41,577 bases of DNA from Bacillota bacterium (GCA_021200975.1 JAJQFT010000099.1:1-41577); one strand, 5' to 3'; shown: positions 8,051 to 21,978, numbered from the stretch's first letter. Notes: generated from the sequence alone by a model not told the origin. A program made the numbers and translations.

Positions 8051-9312
8051 GATTGATCCTCCTGTTGTTCTGCAATTGGCAGGGTCGCCCCGCCGAAGGG
8101 CATGGCAATCACGGTAGCGCACGCCCCGTATTTCTCCATTGCCCGGTCGAAGGCGGCCTGCGCGCTGGGCTGGGGATTGAGGAAGATGCTGCGCACAAGG
8201 CTCTCATCCATCTCGCTGACCAGGTCGATCGACGCGTCCTCCAAAACCATCGCAATGGCCGCCGCCTTGTGACCGCCGAGCTGAAAATCTCTGTGAACGC
8301 GCTCTATCAGCGAATGCGCCGTGGGCGCCTCGGTGAGCCACTCGGCAAATACGCCGCTGCCCAGCCCCTCCTGGCACGCGCCAATCAGGATAATGGTGCC
8401 GCCCTTTTTTACGGCGTGCTTGGCATTGTCAAGCGCCTTCTGGGTCTGGTAAAGGTTGGCATCCTTCGGCGCGCCTCCCTGCGAAACCAGCACGATATCC
8501 GCCCGCTGCCGGATTGGCTTGCGGTACATTTTATCCAGATACGCGCAGCCGACACGGTGCGCCCGAACCACATCCCCCGCCACGGCATAGACAATGTGCT
8601 TATGCTCGTCGAGCACCACATTGACAAGGTAATCCAGCCCGACGATTCTGCCCGCCTGCTCGATATCCTCCCGAATGGGGTTGCCCTCCAGCTTCCCGGC
8701 GCGCGCCTCGGGGCGAATCATCATGCGGTGGTTCGCCTGAATGGCCTCCGGCGTGGAAACGCCAGGCATCAGCGCCTTTGCGCCGCCGGAATAGCCGGCA
8801 AAATAGTGAAATTCAATATTCCCCGTGCAGATTCGGAAATCCGCCTGCGCCACGACCCGGGTGATGTCCACCGGCGTACCGCAGTCAGTAACGCCCATAC
8901 GAACGCAGTCCTCCGGGTCGCTGTCCACGCAGCGCACGCGGGAATATACCTCACTGCCCACGAGCCTCTCGCGCTCGCGCGGGGTATGCGCGCGGTGCGA
9001 GCCGAGGCCGAATACCACCGTGACATCCTCCGCCCGGCAGCCGGCGGCAAAAAGCTCCTCCAGCAGCGGCGGCAGGATTTCATAGCTGGGAACGGGACGG
9101 GAAATATCGCTGACGAGAATCGCCACCCGCTGCCCGGGACGCACCTTCCGGCGCAGCGGAATGTCGCCGATAGGGTTTGCAAGTGCGTAGCGAACCGCCT
9201 CCTCGCCCCGGCGGGCGTGCTCCATGGGATTGGCAGTAAGCACCGCCTGCAAATTCCCGTCAGGGATCTGCACAGTCTGCACGCCCTCGCCGTAGCCGAA
9301 TTCGACGATCAT
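8047..9312 (-). CDS. larA: LarA-family nickel-dependent 2-hydroxyacid racemase (proposed malate racemase)
   Basis: The 421-residue product shows LarA features in order: SDISRPVPSYEILPPLLEEL, GLGSHRAHT (the GTHR-type nickel-region histidine), and EFHYFAGYSGGAKALMPG followed by ANH. These supply the His, Lys and His expected to bind and carry the nickel-pincer nucleotide cofactor. LarA interconverts D- and L-lactate; homologues act on malate, 2-hydroxyglutarate, phenyllactate or sugar acids. Both ends overlap neighbours by four bases (PGK-like upstream, transketolase N downstream). Here I infer D-malate to L-malate, because the proposed upstream chemistry yields the D form and malic enzyme needs the L form. 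The cofactor-maturation genes larB, larC and larE are not in the window. Confidence 0.88.
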   Translation of the reverse strand: MIVEFGYGEGVQTVQIPDGNLQAVLTANPMEHARRGEEAVRYALANPIGDIPLRRKVRPGQRVAILVSDISRPVPSYEILPPLLEELFAAGCRAEDVTVVFGLGSHRAHTPRERERLVGSEVYSRVRCVDSDPEDCVRMGVTDCGTPVDITRVVAQADFRICTGNIEFHYFAGYSGGAKALMPGVSTPEAIQANHRMMIRPEARAGKLEGNPIREDIEQAGRIVGLDYLVNVVLDEHKHIVYAVAGDVVRAHRVGCAYLDKMYRKPIRQRADIVLVSQGGAPKDANLYQTQKALDNAKHAVKKGGTIILIGACQEGLGSGVFAEWLTEAPTAHSLIERVHRDFQLGGHKAAAIAMVLEDASIDLVSEMDESLVRSIFLNPQPSAQAAFDRAMEKYGACATVIAMPFGGATLPIAEQQEDQS

Positions 9313-10571
9313 GCCGCGTCCCCTCCGAATTTATCGCAGGCATAGCGCAGCGCCTTGACGACGGGCAGCTCCTCCCCGGTCAGGAAGCGAATGAGCGCCC
9401 CGCCGCCGGTGCATACATAGCCCAGACGATCCTTGACGTGGTACTGGTCCGCGGCGGTCACGCTGTCGCCGCCGCCGACGACGGTGAAGCCCTTCGCATC
9501 CGCCAGCGCCTCAAAGACCACGCGGGTACCAAGCTCTGTCTGCGGCACTTCAAACACGCCCATCGGCCCATTGACGAACACCGTTCCGGAGGACAAAATC
9601 GTCTCGCGATAGCGATGCGCGGTTTCCGAGCCGATGTCCAGCACGGTCGCGTCAGCGGGAAGCTGCCCAACCGGGCATTCCGCCCGCTCTCCCCCGGCAA
9701 GGTAGGCAAGGTCTGTGGGCAGGGCGATGCGGGAGCCGTATTTCTCCCGGATTCCCCTCGCCTTCTCGATATACTCGCCGTAGCCGCTCTCTTGAATAAA
9801 GTCCATGCTTCCCTGCCCGATGGGCTCGCCCGCGGCGGCAAGAAGGATATTCGCCACCAGCCCGCCGGTGAGCACCCGATCCGCCGCGCCGCTGCCGAGG
9901 ACGGTTTCCATCATCAAAAAGGCGTCGGCGATTTTTGCGCCGCCCAATACATAGGTGCATGGGTGCGCCGGGCTTTCCATCAGCTCCGAAATGACGCAGT
10001 ATTCCTTCTCAAACAGCCGCCCCATGGCCGAGGGAAGCACCTGCTCGAAGCCGCACAGGCTGGGTTGATCCCGGTGCGCGGCGGCGAAGGCATCGCATAC
10101 ATACAGGTCGGCCAGCGGCGCGAGCTTCTCCACCAGCAGGGTCTTCGCCTGCTGGGCATGGCTCAGGCGCAGCTTCTTCTCGAACAGGGTCTGCTCCTCC
10201 GATACGAAGCGCACATTGTCCAGCAGCAGCACCTCGCCCTCGCCCAGGGCGCGGATGGCCTCCCTCGCGGCGGGGCCGCAGACATCGTCGAGCCATTTTA
10301 CCTCCTGCCCCAGAAGCTCGCTGAGCACCTTGGCATGGGGGCGGGTGCAGTAAAAATTCTGGTATTCAATGTCGCTCCCCTGATGTGCCAGCAGCACCAC
10401 CTTTGCACGCTTCTGCACCAGCTCGCGGATGGTGGGCACGCAGGCGGTGATTCTTGCGATGCTTTTCAGGCTATCGGTCGCGCGGTCTACCGGCTGATTC
10501 ATATCCACCCGGCAGAGCACCGTCTTCCCCGCCAGAAAAAAGTCATCTAGTGTACAAATTCCAAATCGCAT
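9309..10571 (-). CDS. Phosphoglycerate kinase homologue, probably with a changed substrate
   Basis: The start MRFGICTLDDF (ATG at 10569-10571) is preferred over the ATG six bases upstream because GAGGG then stands six bases away. The 420-residue product has the PGK fold markers: CRVDMNQPVD, LLLDNVRF, YVCDAFAAAHR, LGGAKIADAFLMMETVL, NGPMGVFE, and the nucleotide motifs VVGGGDSVTAADQ and CTGGGALIRFLTG. At the 3-phosphoglycerate site the usual SHLGRP reads AHQGSD, so the histidine is kept but the phosphate-binding arginine is replaced by serine. PGK transfers the phosphate of an acyl phosphate to ADP. Next to a type II GAPDH and LarA, I infer a malyl-phosphate kinase making ATP and D-malate. An ordinary second PGK is the alternative. 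Confidence 0.85.
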   Translation of the reverse strand: MRFGICTLDDFFLAGKTVLCRVDMNQPVDRATDSLKSIARITACVPTIRELVQKRAKVVLLAHQGSDIEYQNFYCTRPHAKVLSELLGQEVKWLDDVCGPAAREAIRALGEGEVLLLDNVRFVSEEQTLFEKKLRLSHAQQAKTLLVEKLAPLADLYVCDAFAAAHRDQPSLCGFEQVLPSAMGRLFEKEYCVISELMESPAHPCTYVLGGAKIADAFLMMETVLGSGAADRVLTGGLVANILLAAAGEPIGQGSMDFIQESGYGEYIEKARGIREKYGSRIALPTDLAYLAGGERAECPVGQLPADATVLDIGSETAHRYRETILSSGTVFVNGPMGVFEVPQTELGTRVVFEALADAKGFTVVGGGDSVTAADQYHVKDRLGYVCTGGGALIRFLTGEELPVVKALRYACDKFGGDAA

Positions 10572-10617
10572 ATCCATCCCTCACGAAAGGCGCGGCCGCA
10601 GCCGCAAGCCGGCTTCC

Positions 10618-11679
10618 TTATGATTTCTTAAACCTGCCGATTCCCAAATAGCGGTTAGTCATCGCCGTTCCCTCTTCGCGTGTCAGCTGCATACGCATGG
10701 CCGCGCGGATGGCGTCCATCGTTTCGGGAATGGTGACGGACTCCTGGGGAATATTGATGGCGTACATAATGTCGTTGCCGGACTCCACGATGGAATCCTC
10801 CCAGAGCGCAATCTCGTACATATCGCCGCGGCGGTTGCCCAAGTCGCGCGCGTATTTGAACAGGCTGGCGTTGCCCTTGAAGCCCTCGTCGATGGACACC
10901 ACCCGGATGCGGGGGTGCTTCTGGAAAGCGGCCAGCGCCTGCTCCTTTGTGATTTTCCTGCCGTCCCGCGCGGTGGCGAGTACGGTGATGATATGCCCGT
11001 GGGTCACCGGGGTATGCACCAGAATGCCCGTGGCGTCCACATGGGGCATAATGGTCATCAAATCCAGCGCCTGATGGGAGGGTGCCTTCTCCATTTGCAG
11101 GGCGTTGGTCAGCCCGCGGTGATAATCGCCGGGGTCAGCCACGCGGCGGATGATGGTGATGGCCACCTTTTCAATGCCGAATTCCCGGTCGAGGCAATCG
11201 ACGCTGCGAATCAGGCCGGTGGTATTGCAGGAGGTCAGCTTCAGGTAATCCTGCCCCAAGCCCTTCTCGTAGTTGGCATAGCCGTGGAAAAACACATCGG
11301 CTACGCTGTTCTTTTCGCCGCCCTGGAAAATGGCCTTCACGCCGTATTTTTCATAGTAATTCGCCTTGTTCTTCGCGCCGACGCCGCCGGGGGCGGAGTC
11401 GAGCATGATATCCACCTTCTGGCACAGCTCGTCGAAGCTGCCGGCGACGGGAATATCCTTCGCTTCGAAGGCGGCGGAGTCTGCTCCGTCCACCAGATAC
11501 AGGTTGTACTTCACGCCGTTGGCGCCAATCATGTCGTTTTCCCGAAGCGCCTGAATGGAGAGCGTGGGCGCGAGGTCGGCAATGCCGACAAGCTCCATAT
11601 CTCCCTGCAGCGCCACGCCGTCCGCCAAGCGCTGCCCGATGGTGCCGTATCCGGCGACACCTACTTTAATCTTTGCCAT
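10618..11679 (-). CDS. Type II (archaeal-type) glyceraldehyde-3-phosphate dehydrogenase homologue
   Basis: The start MAKIKVGVAGYGTIG (ATG at 11677-11679) has AAGGAGG upstream and gives 353 residues. The N-terminal Rossmann motif is VAGYGTIGQRLADGVALQ. The catalytic cysteine lies in SCNTTGLIRSV, followed by IIRRVADPGDYHRG and APSHQALDLMTIMP, which match the SCNTTGL and RRAADP motifs of the archaeal type II family rather than bacterial GapA. The family converts an aldehyde, phosphate and NAD(P)+ into an acyl phosphate. It is 40-50 bases from the PGK homologue, so the two probably act in sequence. I infer that D-malic semialdehyde, with a carboxylate where GAP has a phosphate, is the true substrate. 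Ordinary GAP oxidation is possible. Confidence 0.87.
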   Translation of the reverse strand: MAKIKVGVAGYGTIGQRLADGVALQGDMELVGIADLAPTLSIQALRENDMIGANGVKYNLYLVDGADSAAFEAKDIPVAGSFDELCQKVDIMLDSAPGGVGAKNKANYYEKYGVKAIFQGGEKNSVADVFFHGYANYEKGLGQDYLKLTSCNTTGLIRSVDCLDREFGIEKVAITIIRRVADPGDYHRGLTNALQMEKAPSHQALDLMTIMPHVDATGILVHTPVTHGHIITVLATARDGRKITKEQALAAFQKHPRIRVVSIDEGFKGNASLFKYARDLGNRRGDMYEIALWEDSIVESGNDIMYAINIPQESVTIPETMDAIRAAMRMQLTREEGTAMTNRYLGIGRFKKS

Positions 11680-11718
11680 ACTGTTTTTCCTCCTTAGCTT
11701 TCTTGGGAAGTTCTGAAT

Positions 11719-11736
11719 CAACCGCCAGAGCGGTTG
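11719..11736 (-). other. Intercistronic hairpin between iolG and the GAPDH homologue
   Basis: A 7-bp stem (CAACCGC with GCGGTTG, four-base loop) lies in the 69-base gap. No T run follows, so it is more likely an mRNA processing or stability element separating the iol part from the GAPDH-to-malic-enzyme part than a full terminator. Confidence 0.4.
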
Positions 11737-11748
11737 GATTCGGAGCTT

Positions 11749-12789
11749 CTATTGGTACATTTCCGGTTTTTCCATGGTGTTTACCTTGTAGAATTGGGAC
11801 GTACCGCGGGAGGCGTTCAGGGCATCTCCCGCCACGCAGGCCACATAGCCATCCCACGCAGACGGGCCGGTGAGCTTCCCGCCGCAGTTGATGGACTCCG
11901 CCCATTTGCACAGCTCGATGTCGTAGGCCTCGATGAAGCGCTCCTTCCAGTCGGTCATGATGGGCATACTCTCGGCGGGGTTCCCGCTCTCCCAGCCGGC
12001 GGGGCGGCTGCGCCGCACCACAGCATAGGGATCGGGCAGCTTCACCGTGCCGTTTTCGCACACCACCTCGCACTGGATGTCGTAGCCATAGCCATCGGCC
12101 ACCTGAACCTCCACATCGATGAAGCAGCCGTTCTTCGTGCGCATCAGCATCACCTGCGGATTGTCGTAGCCCTTGTTGGAATTGGCGCTCTGCCGAACCC
12201 TTACGCACTGCACATCCTCGTATTCCTCGCCCAGCAGCCAGCGGCAGATATCCAGCTCGTGAATGGCCACGTTGGTAACGCCGTTCTCCGTCTTAAAGCC
12301 GGGGCCTTGGCTGACATTGCGGTGGCAGGCCTTAATCAGCAGCGGGCGGCCAAGCTCGCCGGAATCGATGATGCGCTTCATCTCGGCATAGCCCCGGTCG
12401 TAGCGGCGCATAAAGCCCACCTGCACCAGCCGCTTCCCGATTTCCAGCTCCTTGCGGATAATTTCCTCGCAGTCCGCCGCATTCTGGGACAGGGGCTTCT
12501 CGCAGAAGCACCATTTCCTTTCCGCCAGCACCTTCATCACATAGTCGTGATGGGTCGGGTCGATGGAGGTAATCAGCACCGCCTCCACCTCCGGGTCGCG
12601 GATCATACCGTCGCAGTCACTGCCATAGGAGCGAATGCCGTAGCGCTCCGCCGTAGCGTCCGCAGCGGCGGCGGCATAGTCGGATACGGCCACCACCGTC
12701 GCGCCGGGAACCGTTTCCATGATGCGGCGGCAGTGATCCTTGCCGATTGCGCCGCAGCCGATAATGCCCACTTTCAAGACTTTCTCCAT
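11749..12789 (-). CDS. iolG: Inositol 2-dehydrogenase (Gfo/Idh/MocA family)
   Basis: The start MEKVLKVGIIGCGAIG (ATG at 12787-12789) has AGAGGG upstream; the longer frame would overlap iolD. The 346-residue product has the NAD-binding motif GIIGCGAIGKDH, the CEKPLSQ motif with the catalytic lysine, and the IHELDICRWL motif with the Asp/His pair typical of IolG-like enzymes. IolG oxidises myo-inositol to scyllo-inosose with NAD+. The gene follows iolE, iolB and iolD on the same strand, which supports inositol over other Gfo/Idh substrates. It could also accept scyllo- or D-chiro-inositol. It is the last standard iol gene before the GAPDH-PGK-LarA-transketolase-malic enzyme block. Confidence 0.85.
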   Translation of the reverse strand: MEKVLKVGIIGCGAIGKDHCRRIMETVPGATVVAVSDYAAAAADATAERYGIRSYGSDCDGMIRDPEVEAVLITSIDPTHHDYVMKVLAERKWCFCEKPLSQNAADCEEIIRKELEIGKRLVQVGFMRRYDRGYAEMKRIIDSGELGRPLLIKACHRNVSQGPGFKTENGVTNVAIHELDICRWLLGEEYEDVQCVRVRQSANSNKGYDNPQVMLMRTKNGCFIDVEVQVADGYGYDIQCEVVCENGTVKLPDPYAVVRRSRPAGWESGNPAESMPIMTDWKERFIEAYDIELCKWAESINCGGKLTGPSAWDGYVACVAGDALNASRGTSQFYKVNTMEKPEMYQ

Positions 12790-12805
12790 GATTGCATCCC
12801 TCTTT

Positions 12806-14734
12806 TTAATATTTTCTCGCATCCTTCAGGTGCGCAATATGCTCCTCGTAGGCTGCCAGGTTCTCTGGCCGCTTGGAAACCTCGGTATCGCCCACACGCC
12901 ACCACGAGCCATAGCCGTCGGTCATGGTTTTCGGCAGCACCTTGATATCCAGCAGCACCGGGCGGCCCCGGACGAGCTTGGCCTCCTCCATCGCGTGAAC
13001 CAGCTCCTGCATGGTGCGCACGGTATAGGCCTTGCAGCCATATGCCTCCGCCACCGCGGCATAATGGATATCCATAAAGCTTCCGCGCAGCCCCTCGGCA
13101 TCCCGATAGCGCAGCTCCGTGCAGAGCGTTTCGTTCCCGTGGCCGACCTGCAAATTGTTAATGCAGCCGAAGGAGGCATTGTCGAACACGCAGATGTTGA
13201 TTTTCTTGCCCTCCTGCGCCGCGGTGATCAGCTCGCTGTGGAGCATATTGAAGCTGCCGTCGCCGCAGAAGGCATAGACCTCGTGCGCATCGCCCACGGC
13301 CAGCTTCGCCCCCAGCGCGCCCGCGACCTCGTAGCCCATCGTGGAATAGCCGTACTCCATGTTGTAGGTGTCCTTCCCGGTGGGGCGGAACATTCGCTGC
13401 ATATCCCCGGGCAGGGAGCCTGCCGCGCCAACCGCCACGTCGCCCGGCTCCATCATGGCGTTGATTTTACCCAGCGCCTCCACCTGCGTCAGCGCGGCGT
13501 TCAAATCCTCCGCGAAGCGCTGCACGCTGCCCTCGTTGGCATCGCGCACCAGCGGCCGCCAGCCCGGCTCTGGGGAATAGGTGAAGTGGTCGAGCCGCTC
13601 CAGTTCCGCCATCCATTCCTTTTTGGCAGCTTCGGGCTCGCCGCAGTAGCAGCTGTGGTAGCCCTCCAGCAGTGCCTGCAGGCGGGGCAGTGCCTCCTTG
13701 GCGTCGGCCACTACCGGCACGGCATCCATTTTCAGGCTCTGGAACTCCGAGACATTGATATTGACGAAGCGGCAGTCCTCGCGGTAGAGCCACTTCGAGG
13801 AGGTTGTGAAATCCGTGTAGCGTGTGCCGACGCCGATGACCACATCCGCCATCTTTCCAATCTCGTTGGCGGCGGAGCAGCCGGTCACACCGATGCCGCC
13901 CAGATTCAGCGGGTGACGCCAATCCACCGCCGACTTGCCCGCCTGCGTCTCGGCAAAGGGAATATCGAAGGCCTCGGCAAAGCGCCGGAATTCCTCATGT
14001 GCCTCGGAATAGCGCACGCCGCCGCCGCAGATAAGCAGCGGATGCTTAGCGCCGCGAATCACCTCCGCCGCCCGCCGGAGCGCTTCCTCCGTGGCGGGGC
14101 GGCGCTCCAGATGCCAGACGCGCTTGGCAAGGAAGGAAGCTGGATAATCATAGGCCTCCCCCTCCACATCCTGCGGCAGGGCGATGCACACCGCGCCGGT
14201 GTTGGCCGGGTCGGTGAGGGTGCGCATGGCGCTGAGCATAGCGCTCATAAGCTGCTCCGGCCGCACAATCCTGTCCCAGTAGCGGCACACCGCCTTAAAG
14301 GCATCGTTGGTGGAGATGGAGAGATTGTGGATCTGCTCCACCTGCTGCAGCACCGGGTCGGGCTGACGGCAGGCGTAGGTATCGCCCGGCAGCACCAGCA
14401 GGGGGATATTGTTGGCGGTGGCGGTGCCGCAGGCCGTTACCATGTTGGCCGCGCCGGGGCCGATGGAAGAGGTAACGGCAAAAATCTGCTTGCGCTTTTT
14501 CTGCTTTGCGAAGGCGACGGCCGCCTGCGCCATCCCCTGCTCGTTTTTCCCCTGATAGATTTCCAGCCGCCTGCCCTCCTGCTGCAGCGCCTGCCCCAAG
14601 CCGACCACGTTGCCGTGCCCGGGGATGATGAACACGCCGCGCACGAAGGGCGTCTGCTCGCCGTCCACCTCGAGATATTGGTTTTCCAGAAAGCGCACCA
14701 GCGCCTGCGCCATCGTTAAGCGTTCGGTTTTCAT
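12806..14734 (-). CDS. iolD: 3D-(3,5/4)-trihydroxycyclohexane-1,2-dione hydrolase
   Basis: The 642-residue thiamine diphosphate enzyme resembles the acetolactate synthase superfamily. It opens with RLTMAQALVRFLENQYLEVDG and FIIPGHGNVVGLGQAL, as IolD does, and keeps the cofactor motif CGDGSFNMLHSELITAAQ with NASFGCINNLQ. IolD opens the six-membered ring of the diketo-inositol to give 5-deoxy-D-glucuronate, the committing step of inositol breakdown. It begins six bases after iolB with GGAG upstream, and ends 16 bases before iolG. Length and motif order fit full-length IolD with no breaks seen. Confidence 0.95.
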   Translation of the reverse strand: MKTERLTMAQALVRFLENQYLEVDGEQTPFVRGVFIIPGHGNVVGLGQALQQEGRRLEIYQGKNEQGMAQAAVAFAKQKKRKQIFAVTSSIGPGAANMVTACGTATANNIPLLVLPGDTYACRQPDPVLQQVEQIHNLSISTNDAFKAVCRYWDRIVRPEQLMSAMLSAMRTLTDPANTGAVCIALPQDVEGEAYDYPASFLAKRVWHLERRPATEEALRRAAEVIRGAKHPLLICGGGVRYSEAHEEFRRFAEAFDIPFAETQAGKSAVDWRHPLNLGGIGVTGCSAANEIGKMADVVIGVGTRYTDFTTSSKWLYREDCRFVNINVSEFQSLKMDAVPVVADAKEALPRLQALLEGYHSCYCGEPEAAKKEWMAELERLDHFTYSPEPGWRPLVRDANEGSVQRFAEDLNAALTQVEALGKINAMMEPGDVAVGAAGSLPGDMQRMFRPTGKDTYNMEYGYSTMGYEVAGALGAKLAVGDAHEVYAFCGDGSFNMLHSELITAAQEGKKINICVFDNASFGCINNLQVGHGNETLCTELRYRDAEGLRGSFMDIHYAAVAEAYGCKAYTVRTMQELVHAMEEAKLVRGRPVLLDIKVLPKTMTDGYGSWWRVGDTEVSKRPENLAAYEEHIAHLKDARKY

Positions 14735-14740
14735 GCTCGC

Positions 14741-15550
14741 TTACTCCTTTCCGTTGGGATAAATGTGGGCGTTAGCATCGCTTCTCCACAGCCATGCGTG
14801 CTCCGGGTCGTCGATGCGGGTCTTTTTCCACGGGTCGCCGGGCAAATGCCGGATGCCCCACGCATAGCACATGGCGTAGCCGGGCGCGGCGGTTTGGGAG
14901 TGGAAGCCGTGGTTGATCACGGCGCAGCCATTGTGCCCGGTTTGATAGATTTCGCCGTTGGCGAAGCCCGCACCGAAGCCGCAGGGATGGTCGAAGCGGT
15001 AGAAGTACACCTCCGGCTGCGGATGGTGATGCGGCGGGTAGGACGACCATTTCCCCGGCAGATTCAGCACCTCGCCGAGCACCATATTGGAAAACGGCGC
15101 GTTGTCGTAGTCAAAAAAGGTCTTGATCTCCCGCTCCATACAGCCCATCAGCTCCCCGCCGTTGCCGGCGTGCTGGGTCTGAACTGTTTTCGGCGTGTAC
15201 AGCACCGGGGCATAATCGCGCTCGTTGCGCGTCGCCTGCACATACAGCTCGCTGTGGCAGCGGGCGGTAAGGGTAATGCGCGTCCTCCTCGGCGCCAGCA
15301 GGCAGTAGGCCTCGTGGTGGAAGCAATCCGGGCGCTGCGCCTCGACGGCCTCCGCGTTCCATTCGTAGCGCACGCTGCCGCTGAACAGGAGAATGGCGAC
15401 CTCCTTCTCCTCGCTTTCGTAGACATAGGTATCCCCCGCCTCCATCAGCAGCAGCCCTACATCCATCTGGGTGCCCATATCGTCGCTCGCGGCGTCAATA
15501 TAGGCGTTATAGCCGTTGGTCAATTCCGAATTTTTAGAAAAATAGCTCAT
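14741..15550 (-). CDS. iolB: 5-deoxy-glucuronate isomerase
   Basis: The 269-residue product is a KduI/IolB-type bicupin. The metal site is visible as SYPPHHHPQPEVYFYRF (histidines plus glutamate), with a further histidine later in VINHGFHSQTAAPG. IolB converts 5-deoxy-D-glucuronate to 2-deoxy-5-keto-D-gluconate (DKG). It starts three bases after the iolE stop with a weak ribosome site, so translation is likely coupled. DKG is normally phosphorylated by IolC and cleaved by IolJ; neither gene is in the window. This makes the fate of the IolB product the key question for the locus. Confidence 0.93.
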   Translation of the reverse strand: MSYFSKNSELTNGYNAYIDAASDDMGTQMDVGLLLMEAGDTYVYESEEKEVAILLFSGSVRYEWNAEAVEAQRPDCFHHEAYCLLAPRRTRITLTARCHSELYVQATRNERDYAPVLYTPKTVQTQHAGNGGELMGCMEREIKTFFDYDNAPFSNMVLGEVLNLPGKWSSYPPHHHPQPEVYFYRFDHPCGFGAGFANGEIYQTGHNGCAVINHGFHSQTAAPGYAMCYAWGIRHLPGDPWKKTRIDDPEHAWLWRSDANAHIYPNGKE

Positions 15551-15553
15551 TTT

Positions 15554-16453
15554 TTACAACCCCGTATGCTCCCGAATGTATTTGCGCGCCTTGATGGCGT
15601 ATTCCAGCGGGTCGGCAAGCGCCGGATCCTGCTCCGCCTCCACCAGCAGCCAGCCGGTGTAGCCGGCCTCCGCCAGCGCCGCGAAAACCGGGTCGAAATC
15701 CACATCCCCGTCGCCAGGCACGGTGAATGCGCCATTGCGGACAGCCTGCAGGAAGCTCCACCGGTTTTCCCTTGCCTTGGCAACCACGTCCAGCCGCATA
15801 TCCTTCAGATGAACGTGCCCAATCCGGCCGGCATATTTCTTCAGCATGGCCAGCGGGTCCTCCCCGGCGAAGGTAAAGTGGCCGGTATCGTAGCACAGGA
15901 AAACATAACGCTCGTCGGTATGGGCCATCATGCGGTCTGTTTCCTCGCTGGTCTGCACCACGGTGCCCATGTGATGATGATAGCACAGGCGGAAGCCACG
16001 GTCGCTGGCGAGAGCGCCAAGGCGATTGAGCCCGTCGCAGAAGCGATCCCATTGCCGGTCGTCCATCACCGGCTTGTGCGCGCCGGTCAGCACCGGCACA
16101 TCCTTGCCCTGAATCGAGCCGCTCTGCTCGCTCACATTGATGCGATTGGCGCCCACGGCCGCGAGAAAATCCAGATTGGCAAGGAAATCCGCCGCCTCCT
16201 CCTCAAAGGGGCGGGTAAGGAGGAAGGAGGAATACCAGCGGCTGGCAATGCGCATTCCCCGCATCTGGAGCGCCTTTTTCAAAACCGCGGGATCCTTGGG
16301 ATATTTGTTGCCAATCTCGCAGCCGGTAAATCCGGCCAGCGCCATTTCGCTGACGGTCTGCCGGAAGGTATTCTCCGCCCCCAGCTCCGGCATATCGTCG
16401 TTGCACCAGCCGATGGGCGCAATGCCCAGAAAAACCTTCTCTTTATCGAACAT
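15554..16453 (-). CDS. iolE: Inosose dehydratase (TIM-barrel isomerase-like family)
   Basis: The 299-residue product begins KVFLGIAPIGWCNDDMPELG, the typical IolE opening, and has the metal-binding TIM-barrel segments CEIGNKYPKD, LCYHHHMGTV, YDTGHFTFAGEDP and HVHLKDMRLDVV. IolE dehydrates scyllo-inosose to the diketone used by IolD. AGGAGG lies five bases before the start. It heads the iolE-iolB-iolD-iolG block and stands 47 bases after a GH43 gene, with no visible terminator between them, so the inositol genes are probably co-transcribed with the hydrolases. Confidence 0.93.
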   Translation of the reverse strand: MFDKEKVFLGIAPIGWCNDDMPELGAENTFRQTVSEMALAGFTGCEIGNKYPKDPAVLKKALQMRGMRIASRWYSSFLLTRPFEEEAADFLANLDFLAAVGANRINVSEQSGSIQGKDVPVLTGAHKPVMDDRQWDRFCDGLNRLGALASDRGFRLCYHHHMGTVVQTSEETDRMMAHTDERYVFLCYDTGHFTFAGEDPLAMLKKYAGRIGHVHLKDMRLDVVAKARENRWSFLQAVRNGAFTVPGDGDVDFDPVFAALAEAGYTGWLLVEAEQDPALADPLEYAIKARKYIREHTGL

Positions 16454-16500
16454 AAAAACCTCCTGCTTGAAAAAATATTGCCAAATTGTTCAGAGCTTCC

Positions 16501-21978
<5,478 letters not shown>

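Noticed and set aside
9309-11679. GAPDH and PGK homologues as simply the housekeeping glycolytic pair.
   Set aside because: No tpi, gpm or eno follows. The GAPDH is of the type II kind, the PGK motif SHLGRP is altered, and the pair is embedded between iolG and larA. It remains the null hypothesis until the rest of the genome is checked.
12740-14719. A 659-codon plus-strand open frame opposite iolD.
   Set aside because: It is antisense to a full-length IolD with intact motifs, and its translation is His/Leu/Arg-rich shadow sequence.
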